In this document: positions 6,279 to 14,109 of the stretch, one piece after another
Numbering within the stretch: position 1 is the first letter of the stretch
Layout of the letters: every line of letters begins with the position of its first letter
Assembly: GCA_947463845.1 (NCBI GenBank)
Contig: CANHUM010000003.1
Location: 1 to 17,860 of the forward strand
Length of the DNA: 17,860 nucleotides
Source of the DNA: Comamonadaceae bacterium
Lineage (GTDB): Bacteria > Pseudomonadota > Gammaproteobacteria > Burkholderiales > Burkholderiaceae_C
Direction: 5' to 3'
Program-made: the position numbers and the translations under genes
Notes under the pieces: generated by a model
What the model saw: the letters and a program-made list of their open reading frames with translations, nothing else
Databases searched by the model: none
Told to the model about the DNA's origin: nothing

Positions 6279-7006
6279 TGCACATCGGACCTCAAGTCAG
6301 CACCCGCGTGAACGATCCCGCCAGCGTGGATGCGGCCATCCTCAGCCGCTTTTCGGCCCGCGCTTATTTGCCCAAATCGGTGGATCGCAGTGTGTTGCAA
6401 GAGGTGCTGGACATTGCGGCCCGCGCGCCCAGCGGCACCAATACCCAGCCATGGAAAGTCTATGTCCTACAAGGCGCCAAGCGCGACGAGTTGGTGGCCA
6501 AAACCTGTGCGGCGCACGACGCCATCAGTGCCAACCCGGCTTTGGCCGCTGACTACGCCGAAGCGTATGACTATTACCCCGAAAAATGGGTCAGTCCCTA
6601 CATTGACCGCCGCCGTGAGTGCGGTTTTGGTCTGTACGGTGTGCTGGGCATTGGCAAAGGCGACAAGGCCATGATGCACGCCCAGCACCAAAAGAATTTC
6701 CGCTTCTTTGACGCGCCAGTGGGTCTCATCTTCACGATCGACAAAGTCATGGGTCGGGGCAGTTTGCTGGACTACGGCATGTTCTTGCAAAGCATCATGG
6801 TGGCCGCCCGCTCGCGTGGCTTGCACACCTGCCCACAAGCCGCGTGGAACGGCTTTTCCAAAATCATCTTGCCCCATGTGGGCGCGGGCGACAACGAGAT
6901 GGTGGTCTGTGGCATGGCGCTGGGCTATGCAGACGAAGCGGCGCTGGTCAACACCTTCCAGACCACGCGGGTGAGCGCTCAGGACTTCACCCACTGGGTG
7001 GATTGA
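6275..7006 (+). CDS. Nitroreductase-family FMN oxidoreductase
   Basis: The product is 243 residues and would be an FMN-dependent NAD(P)H oxidoreductase of the nitroreductase fold, acting in the cytoplasm. FMN-contacting motifs are visible: SRFSARAY (24-31), with the basic residue that grips the phosphate, and APSGTNTQPW (51-60). The downstream part GRGSLLDYGMFLQSIMVAAR and the C-terminal EMVVCGMALGYAD also fit. ATG 6275 overlaps the thioesterase stop and has GGAG eight bases upstream; a second ATG follows directly at 6278. Members reduce nitroaromatics, quinones or enones, or dehalogenate; the substrate here is unknown. It is 54 bases from the permease gene and the only member of the cluster with a real gap after it. 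Confidence 0.9.
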   Translation: MMHIGPQVSTRVNDPASVDAAILSRFSARAYLPKSVDRSVLQEVLDIAARAPSGTNTQPWKVYVLQGAKRDELVAKTCAAHDAISANPALAADYAEAYDYYPEKWVSPYIDRRRECGFGLYGVLGIGKGDKAMMHAQHQKNFRFFDAPVGLIFTIDKVMGRGSLLDYGMFLQSIMVAARSRGLHTCPQAAWNGFSKIILPHVGAGDNEMVVCGMALGYADEAALVNTFQTTRVSAQDFTHWVD

Positions 7007-7060
7007 AGTCTTTTAAACCTGCTTTTTTGATTCACGTTTTCTTGACGACAAGGGCCTGAT

Positions 7061-8932
7061 TTGGGATTCGAAGCACTGGCGCTGCAACTGCTCAATGGCC
7101 TGAGCCACGCCACCACCTTGTTCCTGATGGCCTCAGGGCTGACGCTGATTTTTGGTGTGACCCGGATCGTCAACTTCGCGCATGGCAGTTTCTTCATGCT
7201 GGGTGCTTTGTGGTCGGCGCATGCGGTGACGAACTGGTGGCCCGCCATGGCCAACACCGCCTGGGGCTATGGCGCGGTGATCTTGATGGGCGCGGGTGTG
7301 GCCGCCTTGCTGGGGGCCCTGACCGAAGTGTTGCTGTTGAAGCGCATGCGCCATGCGCCGCAGCTCTACCAACTGGTGGCCACTTTTGGTCTGACGCTGG
7401 CGCTGCACGATGCGATGCGCTGGTACTTTGGTCCAGAAGAGGTGTTTGCGCCGCGTTTTCCGGGCCTCAAGGGTGCCATTCAGTTGGGCGAGTCGTATTT
7501 CCCGACCTGGCAACTGTTCACTTTGGTGCTGGGGCCGCTGGTCTGGCTGGGCTTGCACCTCTTGCTCACGCGCACCCTGTGGGGCCAACGCGTGAAAGCC
7601 GCCACCCAGGACCGCGAAATGCTCGACGCCCTGGGCGTGAACCCGGCACCTCTCATGTTGGGCGTGGTCATGTTGGGCTGCGGCCTGGCGGGCTTGGCCG
7701 GGGCGCTGCAGTTGCCGCGCGAACCCGCGCATTTGCAAATGGATGTGAACGTGGTGGTGGAGACCTTTGTGGTGGTGGTCACTGGCGGACTGGGCAGTAT
7801 TGGCGGGGCTTTTGCGGCGGCGGTGCTGATTGGCGTGATCCACGCTTTGGGCTTGAGTTTTTTTCCGCAAGCCACATTGGTGCTGGTGTTTTTGACCATG
7901 GCGGTGGTGCTGGTCTGGCGGCCGCAGGGCCTGGCCGGTTCAGCCTCGCATGCCGAGCAGCGGGAAAGCGTGCCAGTGTTTTCGCTGTGGCCAATGGCGG
8001 CATGGGGTCGGGCACTGTTTGTCGCGACTTTTGTCGGCTTGACCTTGCTGGCCTGGAAGCAGGGTGACTATGGACGTAGCCTGGCCGAAGATGTGATGGT
8101 GATGATGCTGTTTGGCCTGAGCCTGCAGTGGATGATGGCTTTGGGTGGGCTGGTCAGCTTTGGTCATGCGGCTTTTTTTGCGCTGGGTGCCTATGGTGCT
8201 GCGCTGTCGCACCTGCACTGGGGTGCGGGTTTGTGGGTTGCTTTGGCGGCTGGCATGGCGCTGGCGCTGGCGGTGGCCTTGGCCTTTGGCGCTTTGGTGG
8301 TGCGCAGCAGCGGTGTGTATTTGGCCATGTTGTCTCTGGCTTTGGCGCAAATGATTTGGGCGGGGGCCACGCAGTGGGTGGGGCTGACGGGAGGCGACAA
8401 CGGTTTGATTGGCCTGCGTTTGATCGCGCCCGAGTTGCGGGCGGTGTGGGATGCAGCGCTGTGCGTCTTCATGCTGTTGGCCGTGGTGGGCATGGCGCGT
8501 GTGACCCGTTCTAGCCGGGGCTCTGCTTTGCAGGCTTTGCGGGACGCGCCGCTGCGGGCTGCGGCCAGTGGTTTGCCGGTTCAGGCTTTGCGTTATCAGG
8601 TGTTTGTGGGCAGTGCCACCTTGGCAGGCCTGGCCGGTGGTTTGTGGGCCGCGTTCAAGGGGGCGGTGTTTCCTTCGGTGGCTTCTGTGGCCATGTCGGT
8701 GGATGCCTTGCTGGTGATTTTGCTGGGCGGTGTGCACCAACTGTGGGGCTCTGCTGTGGGCAGTGCGCTGTTGATTTGGGGCGGAGCCGAACTGGGGCAA
8801 GGTCTGGATTATTGGCGCGGCGTATTGGGCTTGGTCATCATGTTGGTGATGGTGTTGGCCCCGAGCGGTGTATTGGGTGGGGTGCAGCTTTTGCATCAGC
8901 GTCTGTATCGGCCAAAGGTGAAGACCCCATGA
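7061..8932 (+). CDS. Fused LivH-LivM permease of a branched-chain-amino-acid-type ABC transporter
   Basis: One 623-residue protein contains both membrane subunits of a HAAT-family importer. Residues 1 to about 293 match LivH: LLNGLSHATTLFLMASGL, FGVTRIVNFAHGSFFMLGA, and an ATPase-coupling loop TGGLGSIGGAF near 242-252. A linker at about 290-310 is followed by a LivM half with LVSFGHAAFFALGAYGAAL, GLTGGDNGLIGL and its own coupling loop LLGGVHQLWGSAVG. The start is TTG at 7061: an in-frame stop lies at 7043, AAGGG sits six bases before the TTG, and the protein then begins exactly where LivH proteins do. The stop overlaps livG (ATGA). Usual systems keep LivH and LivM as two genes. No substrate-binding protein lies next to it, so the cargo (amino acid, amide, urea or aromatic acid) is unknown. 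Confidence 0.92.
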   Translation: MGFEALALQLLNGLSHATTLFLMASGLTLIFGVTRIVNFAHGSFFMLGALWSAHAVTNWWPAMANTAWGYGAVILMGAGVAALLGALTEVLLLKRMRHAPQLYQLVATFGLTLALHDAMRWYFGPEEVFAPRFPGLKGAIQLGESYFPTWQLFTLVLGPLVWLGLHLLLTRTLWGQRVKAATQDREMLDALGVNPAPLMLGVVMLGCGLAGLAGALQLPREPAHLQMDVNVVVETFVVVVTGGLGSIGGAFAAAVLIGVIHALGLSFFPQATLVLVFLTMAVVLVWRPQGLAGSASHAEQRESVPVFSLWPMAAWGRALFVATFVGLTLLAWKQGDYGRSLAEDVMVMMLFGLSLQWMMALGGLVSFGHAAFFALGAYGAALSHLHWGAGLWVALAAGMALALAVALAFGALVVRSSGVYLAMLSLALAQMIWAGATQWVGLTGGDNGLIGLRLIAPELRAVWDAALCVFMLLAVVGMARVTRSSRGSALQALRDAPLRAAASGLPVQALRYQVFVGSATLAGLAGGLWAAFKGAVFPSVASVAMSVDALLVILLGGVHQLWGSAVGSALLIWGGAELGQGLDYWRGVLGLVIMLVMVLAPSGVLGGVQLLHQRLYRPKVKTP

Positions 8933-9744
8933 ATTCGAAAATCACCCCGGCGCTTCAGGTACGTGGTCTGGCCAAGCATTTTGGTGGGGTGCGGGCACTC
9001 GATGGTGTGGACTTTGAGGTGTTTGCGGGCCAGTGTGTGGCCTTGATTGGCCCCAATGGGGCAGGAAAGTCGACCTGTTTCGCCTGTCTGGCGGGCCAGC
9101 AAGTGCCCACGGCGGGCGAGGTGCTGTGGCATGGTCAATCGCTTTTGGGTAAACCGCCTGCAGAGCGCCAGCGCTTGGGCGTGGCCCGCACCTTTCAGGT
9201 GGCGCAAACTTTTGAGGCGCTCACGGTGCTGCAAAACATCCAGTTGGTGCTGCGCGATGGACCGCCACTGGGCTGGTGGGACCGTCTGGACCAGCGACAG
9301 CCTGAGCGAGCTTGGCAGTTGGCTGTGCAAGCTGGTTTGGAGGCCCATGTGCATGCGACCGTGGCTGAATTGCCTTATGGTGCAAAAAAGCGTCTGGAAC
9401 TGGCCATGGCGCTGGCGGGCTTGCCCCAGTCCGTGGCCGTCGATGGCGCTCCATCAGCCCCGTCTTTGTTGCTGCTGGACGAGCCCGCTGCTGGGCTCGC
9501 GTTGGCCGAGCGGGTCGACATGATGACGCTGGTGCGTCAGGTGGCGGGGCAAGGCGTGACGGTGCTCTACACCGAACACAACATGGACGCCGTCTTCGGC
9601 GTGGCTGACCGCGTGCTGGTGCTGATGCAGGGCCACCGGGTGGCCGACGGCCTGCCCGAAGCGGTGGCGCAAGACCCGCAGGTACGCGAACGCTATCTGG
9701 GTAACGATTTCGACATGAAAGGCCTACTCGATGCTCAGCGTTGA
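8929..9744 (+). CDS. livG: ABC transporter ATPase, LivG-like
   Basis: This 271-residue nucleotide-binding subunit would energise the fused permease from the cytoplasmic side. It has Walker A GPNGAGKST (41-49), Q-loop ARTFQ (86-90), Walker B LLLLDEP (180-186) and switch histidine in TEHNMD (215-220). Two features are atypical. The signature region reads LPYGAKKRLEL (148-158) instead of the usual LSYGxQRxLE. A stretch of about 14 residues (165-178, Pro/Ala/Ser rich) separates the signature helix from Walker B, which explains the extra length over the common 255 or so. The ATG overlaps the permease stop by four bases, with AAAGGTGA seven bases upstream. The gene symbol reflects family position only. 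Confidence 0.9.
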   Translation: MNSKITPALQVRGLAKHFGGVRALDGVDFEVFAGQCVALIGPNGAGKSTCFACLAGQQVPTAGEVLWHGQSLLGKPPAERQRLGVARTFQVAQTFEALTVLQNIQLVLRDGPPLGWWDRLDQRQPERAWQLAVQAGLEAHVHATVAELPYGAKKRLELAMALAGLPQSVAVDGAPSAPSLLLLDEPAAGLALAERVDMMTLVRQVAGQGVTVLYTEHNMDAVFGVADRVLVLMQGHRVADGLPEAVAQDPQVRERYLGNDFDMKGLLDAQR

Positions 9745-10384
9745 AGGGCTCAATGCCTGGTACGGGCAAGCCCAAGCCTTGTTCAATGTCAACCTGTCGG
9801 TGGGCGAGGGTGAACTGGTTGTGATTCAAGGCTTGAACGGCGCGGGCAAATCCTCGCTTTTGCAAAGCTTGATCGGTATCGGCCCCCGGGTACAAGGCCG
9901 CATCCAATGGCAAGGCTTGCCCATTGAGGATTGGCCCGCGCACCGTCGCGCCCGTGCGGGTCTGGGGTTTGTGGCCGAAGACCGGCGTTTGTTCACAGGC
10001 TTGTCGGTGAAAGAAAACCTGTGGATCGCCGCGCAAACGGCTTCAGCCGCCATCGGTCAGGATACGCCCGCGCAGCGCTGTGAGCGCATCCTGTCTTTAT
10101 TTCCCCAGCTGCAAACCATGTTGCAACGGCCAGCCAGCCAGATGAGCGGCGGCGAACAGCAAATGCTGGCGCTGGCCCGCACACTGATGACGGCGCCGCG
10201 CCTGTTGCTGCTGGACGAGCCTTGTGAGGGCATTGCCCCCGTTTTGGTGGCAGCCATGCGCGATGCGCTGCTGCAATTGGCACGCGAAGGCGTGGCCATG
10301 CTGGTGGCCGAGCAAAACAACATCCTGTCCCGGCACGCGCAGCGGGTGCTCATGCTGACCAGTGGCCGCTTGGGCCCGGCTTGA
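9731..10384 (+). CDS. livF: ABC transporter ATPase, LivF-like
   Basis: This 217-residue second nucleotide-binding subunit pairs with LivG. It contains Walker [10 protein letters not shown] (34-42), [19 protein letters not shown] (79-97, the LivF Q-loop region), signature MSGGEQQML (138-146), Walker B RLLLLDEP (157-164) and VAEQNN (192-197). LivF proteins normally have Gln at the switch-histidine position, as here. At 217 residues it is slightly short at the C-terminus, where most run to about 235. The start overlaps the end of livG by 14 bases, with AAAGG eight bases before the ATG. It is the last gene of the run; no terminator is visible before the next gene. Confidence 0.92.
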   Translation: MLSVEGLNAWYGQAQALFNVNLSVGEGELVVIQGLNGAGKSSLLQSLIGIGPRVQGRIQWQGLPIEDWPAHRRARAGLGFVAEDRRLFTGLSVKENLWIAAQTASAAIGQDTPAQRCERILSLFPQLQTMLQRPASQMSGGEQQMLALARTLMTAPRLLLLDEPCEGIAPVLVAAMRDALLQLAREGVAMLVAEQNNILSRHAQRVLMLTSGRLGPA

Positions 10385-10387
10385 AAC

Positions 10388-10417
10388 CTGCCAGCGTTGG
10401 GGTGTATCCCTTACACT
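10388..10417 (+). promoter_or_regulatory. Weak candidate promoter of pncB
   Basis: CTGCCA (10388-10393) and TACACT (10412-10417) are 18 bases apart and each keeps four of six consensus bases. They lie in the 76-base gap after livF. The leader would be about 37 bases. Read-through from livF is equally possible. Confidence 0.3.
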
Positions 10418-10460
10418 GCCCGGCAACGACGAGTGGCCCCAGCGCCAGAGACCACACACC

Positions 10461-11645
10461 ATGATCATCACCAGCCTGCTCGACACCGACCTGTACAAGT
10501 TCACCATGATGCAGGTCGTGCTGCACCAATTTCCTGGGGCGCAGGTCGAATACAAGTTCAAGTGCCGCAACCCGGGGGTGCCTCTGGCACCGTTTGCAGA
10601 TGAGATTCGCCGAGAAATTCGCTCCTTGTGCAGCTTGAGCTTCAAGGAAGCGGAGCTGCATTACCTGCGTTCGCTGCGCTTCATCAAAAGCGATTTTGTG
10701 GATTTTCTGGGGCTGTTCAAGCTGAACGAAAAATGCGTCGAGGTGTCGCCATTGGCCTCGGGCGAGATCGACATCACCATCCGGGGCCCCTGGTTGCACA
10801 CCATCCTGTTCGAAATTCCGGTGTTGGCGATCGTCAACGAGGTGTTCTTTCGCAACACCCAAAAAGTACCCGATTTGATGGAGGGCCGTCGTCGCCTGGA
10901 CACCAAGATTGCCCAATTGCAGGCATCTGGTCTTGAAACCCTCAAGATCGCCGATTACGGCACACGTCGCCGCTTCTCGCGCGCCTGGCACGAAGAGGTA
11001 TTGCGGGTCTTGTCTGCTCGACTGGGCACGGGTCCCACCGGCCAGTTTGCAGGTACCAGCAATGTCTATTACGCTTATTTGCTGGGCTTGACGCCACTGG
11101 GCACCATGGCGCACGAATACCTGCAGGCCGCGCAAGCCCTGGGTCCGCGTTTGCGTGACAGCCAGGTCTTTGCTTTCGAGTCGTGGGCCAAAGAATACCG
11201 GGGCGATTTGGGCATTGCCCTGAGCGACGTGTACGGTTTCAACGCTTTCTTGCGAGACTTTGATTTGTACTTTTGCAAGTTGTTCGACGGTGCCCGGCAC
11301 GACAGTGGCGACCCTTTTACTTGGGGTGAGCGCATGATTGCGCATTACCAGCACAACCGGGTAGATCCCAAGACCAAGACGCTGATCTTCAGTGACAGCC
11401 TGACCATTCCGCGCACCATTGAGCTGTTCAAGCAATTCCAGGGCCGCTGTCAGCTGGCCTTTGGTGTAGGCACCAACCTGACCAACGACCTGGGGTACGA
11501 GCCGCTGCAAATCGTGATCAAAATGACCCGTTGCAATGGCCAGCCCGTGGCCAAGCTGTCGGACTCACCTGGTAAGGGCATGTGCGACGACGAAAAATAC
11601 CTGGCTTACCTGCGACAAGTATTTGAAATATCCCCGGTGGTCTGA
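10461..11645 (+). CDS. pncB: Nicotinate phosphoribosyltransferase
   Basis: PncB makes nicotinate mononucleotide from nicotinate and PRPP with ATP hydrolysis, the first committed step of NAD salvage (Preiss-Handler route), in the cytoplasm. The 394-residue length matches the family. Residues 3-16 hold [22 protein letters not shown] (167-174) forms part of the substrate site. GTMAHEY (214-220) carries His218, equivalent to the phosphorylated histidine His219 known in enterobacterial PncB. RHDSGDP (279-285), SDSL (311-314) and [10 protein letters not shown] (334-343) are further conserved motifs. ATG 10461 is chosen because the conserved N-terminus begins there; its ribosome binding site is weak. 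It is 53 bases upstream of the next gene, with no terminator seen in between. Confidence 0.95.
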   Translation: MIITSLLDTDLYKFTMMQVVLHQFPGAQVEYKFKCRNPGVPLAPFADEIRREIRSLCSLSFKEAELHYLRSLRFIKSDFVDFLGLFKLNEKCVEVSPLASGEIDITIRGPWLHTILFEIPVLAIVNEVFFRNTQKVPDLMEGRRRLDTKIAQLQASGLETLKIADYGTRRRFSRAWHEEVLRVLSARLGTGPTGQFAGTSNVYYAYLLGLTPLGTMAHEYLQAAQALGPRLRDSQVFAFESWAKEYRGDLGIALSDVYGFNAFLRDFDLYFCKLFDGARHDSGDPFTWGERMIAHYQHNRVDPKTKTLIFSDSLTIPRTIELFKQFQGRCQLAFGVGTNLTNDLGYEPLQIVIKMTRCNGQPVAKLSDSPGKGMCDDEKYLAYLRQVFEISPVV

Positions 11646-11698
11646 AAAGGAATAAAGCGCCCGGTAACATACATTATCTTTCTACAGGAGTTGCACTG

Positions 11699-13123
11699 AT
11701 GACGCTATTGGGTACGAGATGGACCGCTTGGCTGGCTTTACCAATGTTGCTGGTTATGTCCAGTGGGGCTTTTGCTGCCGATTTTGACGGTTCGCAGTTG
11801 TCGGTTGTCTGGGGGGTGCCATTTGCGGGCCTTTTGTTATCGATCGCCTTGATGCCTTTGTTGGTGCCGCATTTTTGGCACCATCATTACGGCAAAGTGG
11901 CTGCTGCTTGGGGCTTGGCATTTTTGGTGCCTTTTGGTGTGATGTTTGGGCCAGCGATGGCGGGCGTCAATATGGTGCATGCCCTCTTTGCCGAATACAT
12001 ACCCTTCATCATTTTGCTGACCGCACTGTTCACTGTGTCTGGCGGCATTTTCATTCGGGGCAATCTGCATGGCAGCCCGGCATTGAACACGGCCATCCTG
12101 GGGATTGGCGCTGTGTTAGCCAGTTTCATGGGCACCACTGGAGCTTCGATGTTGCTCATCCGTCCGCTGATCCGCGCCAACGACAACCGCAAACATGTGG
12201 CGCATGTGGTGGTGTTTTTCATTTTCATCGTCTCCAACGCTGGCGGTTCGCTGACACCTTTGGGCGACCCTCCGCTTTTCTTGGGCTTTTTGAAGGGGGT
12301 GGATTTCTTCTGGACCCTCAAACACATCTTCCCGGAAACATTGTTCATATTGGGCAGCTTGTTGACCATTTTTTACTTCCTGGACAGTTGGTATTACAAC
12401 CGTCGTGAAGAGCTTGTGCCGAAAGATCCGACGCCCGACTCCAAGGCCATCGGTTTTGACGGCGGTATCAACTTTGCTTTGTTGGCCGTGGTGGTCGGCT
12501 TGGTGCTGATGAGCGGTTTGTGGAAGTCGGATGTGTCATTTGATATCTATGGCACTGCCGTTGGTCTGCCTGGCGTGGTCCGTGATGTGGGTCTGGTAGC
12601 GGTGACTTTCTTGTCGCTCATGATCACGCCTGCCAAAGTGCATGCAGACAACCAGTTTGGTTGGGCTCCGATGCAAGAGGTGGCCAAGCTGTTTGCAGGT
12701 ATTTTCCTGACCATCATTCCTGTCATTGCCATGTTGAAGGCTGGCGTGAATGGCCCATTTGGTGCGGTGGTTTCGGCCGTGACCCAGCCCGATGGCAGCC
12801 CCGACGTGATGATGTATTTCTGGATCACGGGAGCTCTGAGCTCATTCCTTGACAACGCACCCACTTATTTGGTGTTTTTTAATACTGCAGGCGGTGACCC
12901 GCAGGTTTTGATGACCACCCTGGCCCCCACCTTGGCGGCCATCTCGGCCGGTGCCGTATTCATGGGTGCCAACACTTACATTGGCAATGCGCCCAATTTG
13001 ATGGTCAAGGCCATCGCCGAAGACCGTGGCGTCAAGATGCCCAGTTTCTTTGGCTACATGCTCTGGTCGGGCGGCATTCTGATTCCCTTGTTTGTGGTGA
13101 TGAGTTTTATCTGGTTCAAATGA
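11699..13123 (+). CDS. Sodium:proton antiporter / CitMHS-like ion transporter
   Basis: This is a 474-residue inner-membrane transporter with about 12 hydrophobic segments. It starts with a signal-like stretch ending in GAFA|ADF, as many members of this group do. Ion-transporter-superfamily hallmarks are the paired re-entrant motifs SNAGGSLTPLGDPPLFLGF (179-197) in the first half, and SSFLDNAPTYLVFFN and GANTYIGNAPNLMVK in the second half. Relatives are annotated as NhaD-type Na+/H+ antiporters or putative citrate transporters; the sequence alone does not decide between them. AGGAG lies eight bases before the ATG. Its stop overlaps the next start by four bases. A role in pH or sodium balance is the likeliest but remains inference. 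Confidence 0.85.
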   Translation: MTLLGTRWTAWLALPMLLVMSSGAFAADFDGSQLSVVWGVPFAGLLLSIALMPLLVPHFWHHHYGKVAAAWGLAFLVPFGVMFGPAMAGVNMVHALFAEYIPFIILLTALFTVSGGIFIRGNLHGSPALNTAILGIGAVLASFMGTTGASMLLIRPLIRANDNRKHVAHVVVFFIFIVSNAGGSLTPLGDPPLFLGFLKGVDFFWTLKHIFPETLFILGSLLTIFYFLDSWYYNRREELVPKDPTPDSKAIGFDGGINFALLAVVVGLVLMSGLWKSDVSFDIYGTAVGLPGVVRDVGLVAVTFLSLMITPAKVHADNQFGWAPMQEVAKLFAGIFLTIIPVIAMLKAGVNGPFGAVVSAVTQPDGSPDVMMYFWITGALSSFLDNAPTYLVFFNTAGGDPQVLMTTLAPTLAAISAGAVFMGANTYIGNAPNLMVKAIAEDRGVKMPSFFGYMLWSGGILIPLFVVMSFIWFK

Positions 13124-14109
13124 TGTCCAAACCTTCCATCCTGGTGGCCCGCGCCATCTTCCCCGAAGTCCTGCAGTCTCTGGCGCAGGTGTTTGAGGTC
13201 CACAGCAACCAGGCCGACGAGGTCTGGTCTCCGGCAGAACTGAGCCAACGCATGCAGGGTCATGTGGGCGCCTTGACCACCGGCAGCGAGCGCATCGATG
13301 CGGCGCTGTTGCAGGCCAACCCGCAGCTGCGCATCGTTGCCAATATGGCCGTGGGTTACAACAACTTTGATGTCCCCGCCATGACGGCAGCCGGTGTGGT
13401 GGCCAGCAATACGCCCGACGTTTTGACCGAAACCACGGCCGATTTCGGTTTTGCCTTGCTCATGGCCACCGCCCGGCGCGTGACCGAGAGCGAGCTCTAC
13501 CTGCGTGCCGGTTTGTGGAAAAAGTGGAGTTACGACATGTTCGCGGGTGCTGAGGTGCATGGCTCGACCCTGGGCATCATCGGCATGGGGCGCATCGGAC
13601 AAGGCATTGCCCGGCGCGCGGCGCATGGGTTTGGCATGAACGTCATCTATCACAACCGCTCAAGGCTGAGCCCCGAGCTGGAAGCACAGTGCAAGGCCAC
13701 CTATGTGAGCAAACAAGCGCTCTTGCAGACCGCCGACCATGTGATGCTGGTCGTGCCCTACAGCGCAGAATCGCACCACACCATTGGCGCAGCCGAATTG
13801 TCACAAATGAAGCCCACGGCCACGCTGGTCAACATCGCGCGCGGCGGTATCGTTGACGATGCGGCGCTGGCCAAGGCCTTGGCTGCCGGACAAATTGCCG
13901 CTGCGGGTCTGGATGTGTTCGAGGGCGAGCCCTCGGTGCACCCCGATTTGCTGAAAGTCTCTAACGTGGTGTTGACGCCGCACATCGCCAGCTCCACGGT
14001 CAAAACTCGCAAGGCCATGGCCCAACTGGCTGCCGACAACCTGGTGGCCTATTTGACCCGTGGCCAGGCACTGACGCCGCTCAACACACTGCCAGGCTCC
14101 CCTGCATGA
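13120..14109 (+). CDS. D-2-hydroxyacid dehydrogenase, glyoxylate/hydroxypyruvate reductase type
   Basis: This 329-residue NAD(P)H-dependent enzyme would reduce glyoxylate, hydroxypyruvate or a related 2-oxoacid to the D-hydroxyacid. The catalytic triad is intact: Arg241 in NIARGGIVDD, Glu270 in FEGEP and His288 in TPHIAS. The Rossmann motif GMGRIG is at 155-160, preceded by the conserved ANMAVGYNNFD (74-84) of the GhrB/GyaR branch. HNRS after strand two (178-181) favours NADPH, because Arg at that point usually binds the 2'-phosphate. The ATGATG at 13120 overlaps the transporter stop; either ATG could serve. Its own stop overlaps rmuC. The precise substrate is not settled. Confidence 0.92.
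   Translation: MMSKPSILVARAIFPEVLQSLAQVFEVHSNQADEVWSPAELSQRMQGHVGALTTGSERIDAALLQANPQLRIVANMAVGYNNFDVPAMTAAGVVASNTPDVLTETTADFGFALLMATARRVTESELYLRAGLWKKWSYDMFAGAEVHGSTLGIIGMGRIGQGIARRAAHGFGMNVIYHNRSRLSPELEAQCKATYVSKQALLQTADHVMLVVPYSAESHHTIGAAELSQMKPTATLVNIARGGIVDDAALAKALAAGQIAAAGLDVFEGEPSVHPDLLKVSNVVLTPHIASSTVKTRKAMAQLAADNLVAYLTRGQALTPLNTLPGSPA

Noticed and set aside
7210..8067. 285-codon plus-strand frame inside the permease gene
   Set aside because: A +1-shifted frame giving a Gly/Ala/Arg-rich protein without motifs. The in-frame LivH sequence explains the region.
7940..8896. 318-codon minus-strand frame opposite the LivM half
   Set aside because: Extremely Gln/His/Arg-rich with no domain. 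It arises from the complement of a hydrophobic membrane protein.
8644..8928. Longer LivG starting at an upstream ATG
   Set aside because: The extra residues are an out-of-frame reading of the permease gene and carry no LivG similarity. The ATG at 8929 has a good ribosome binding site and the family N-terminus.
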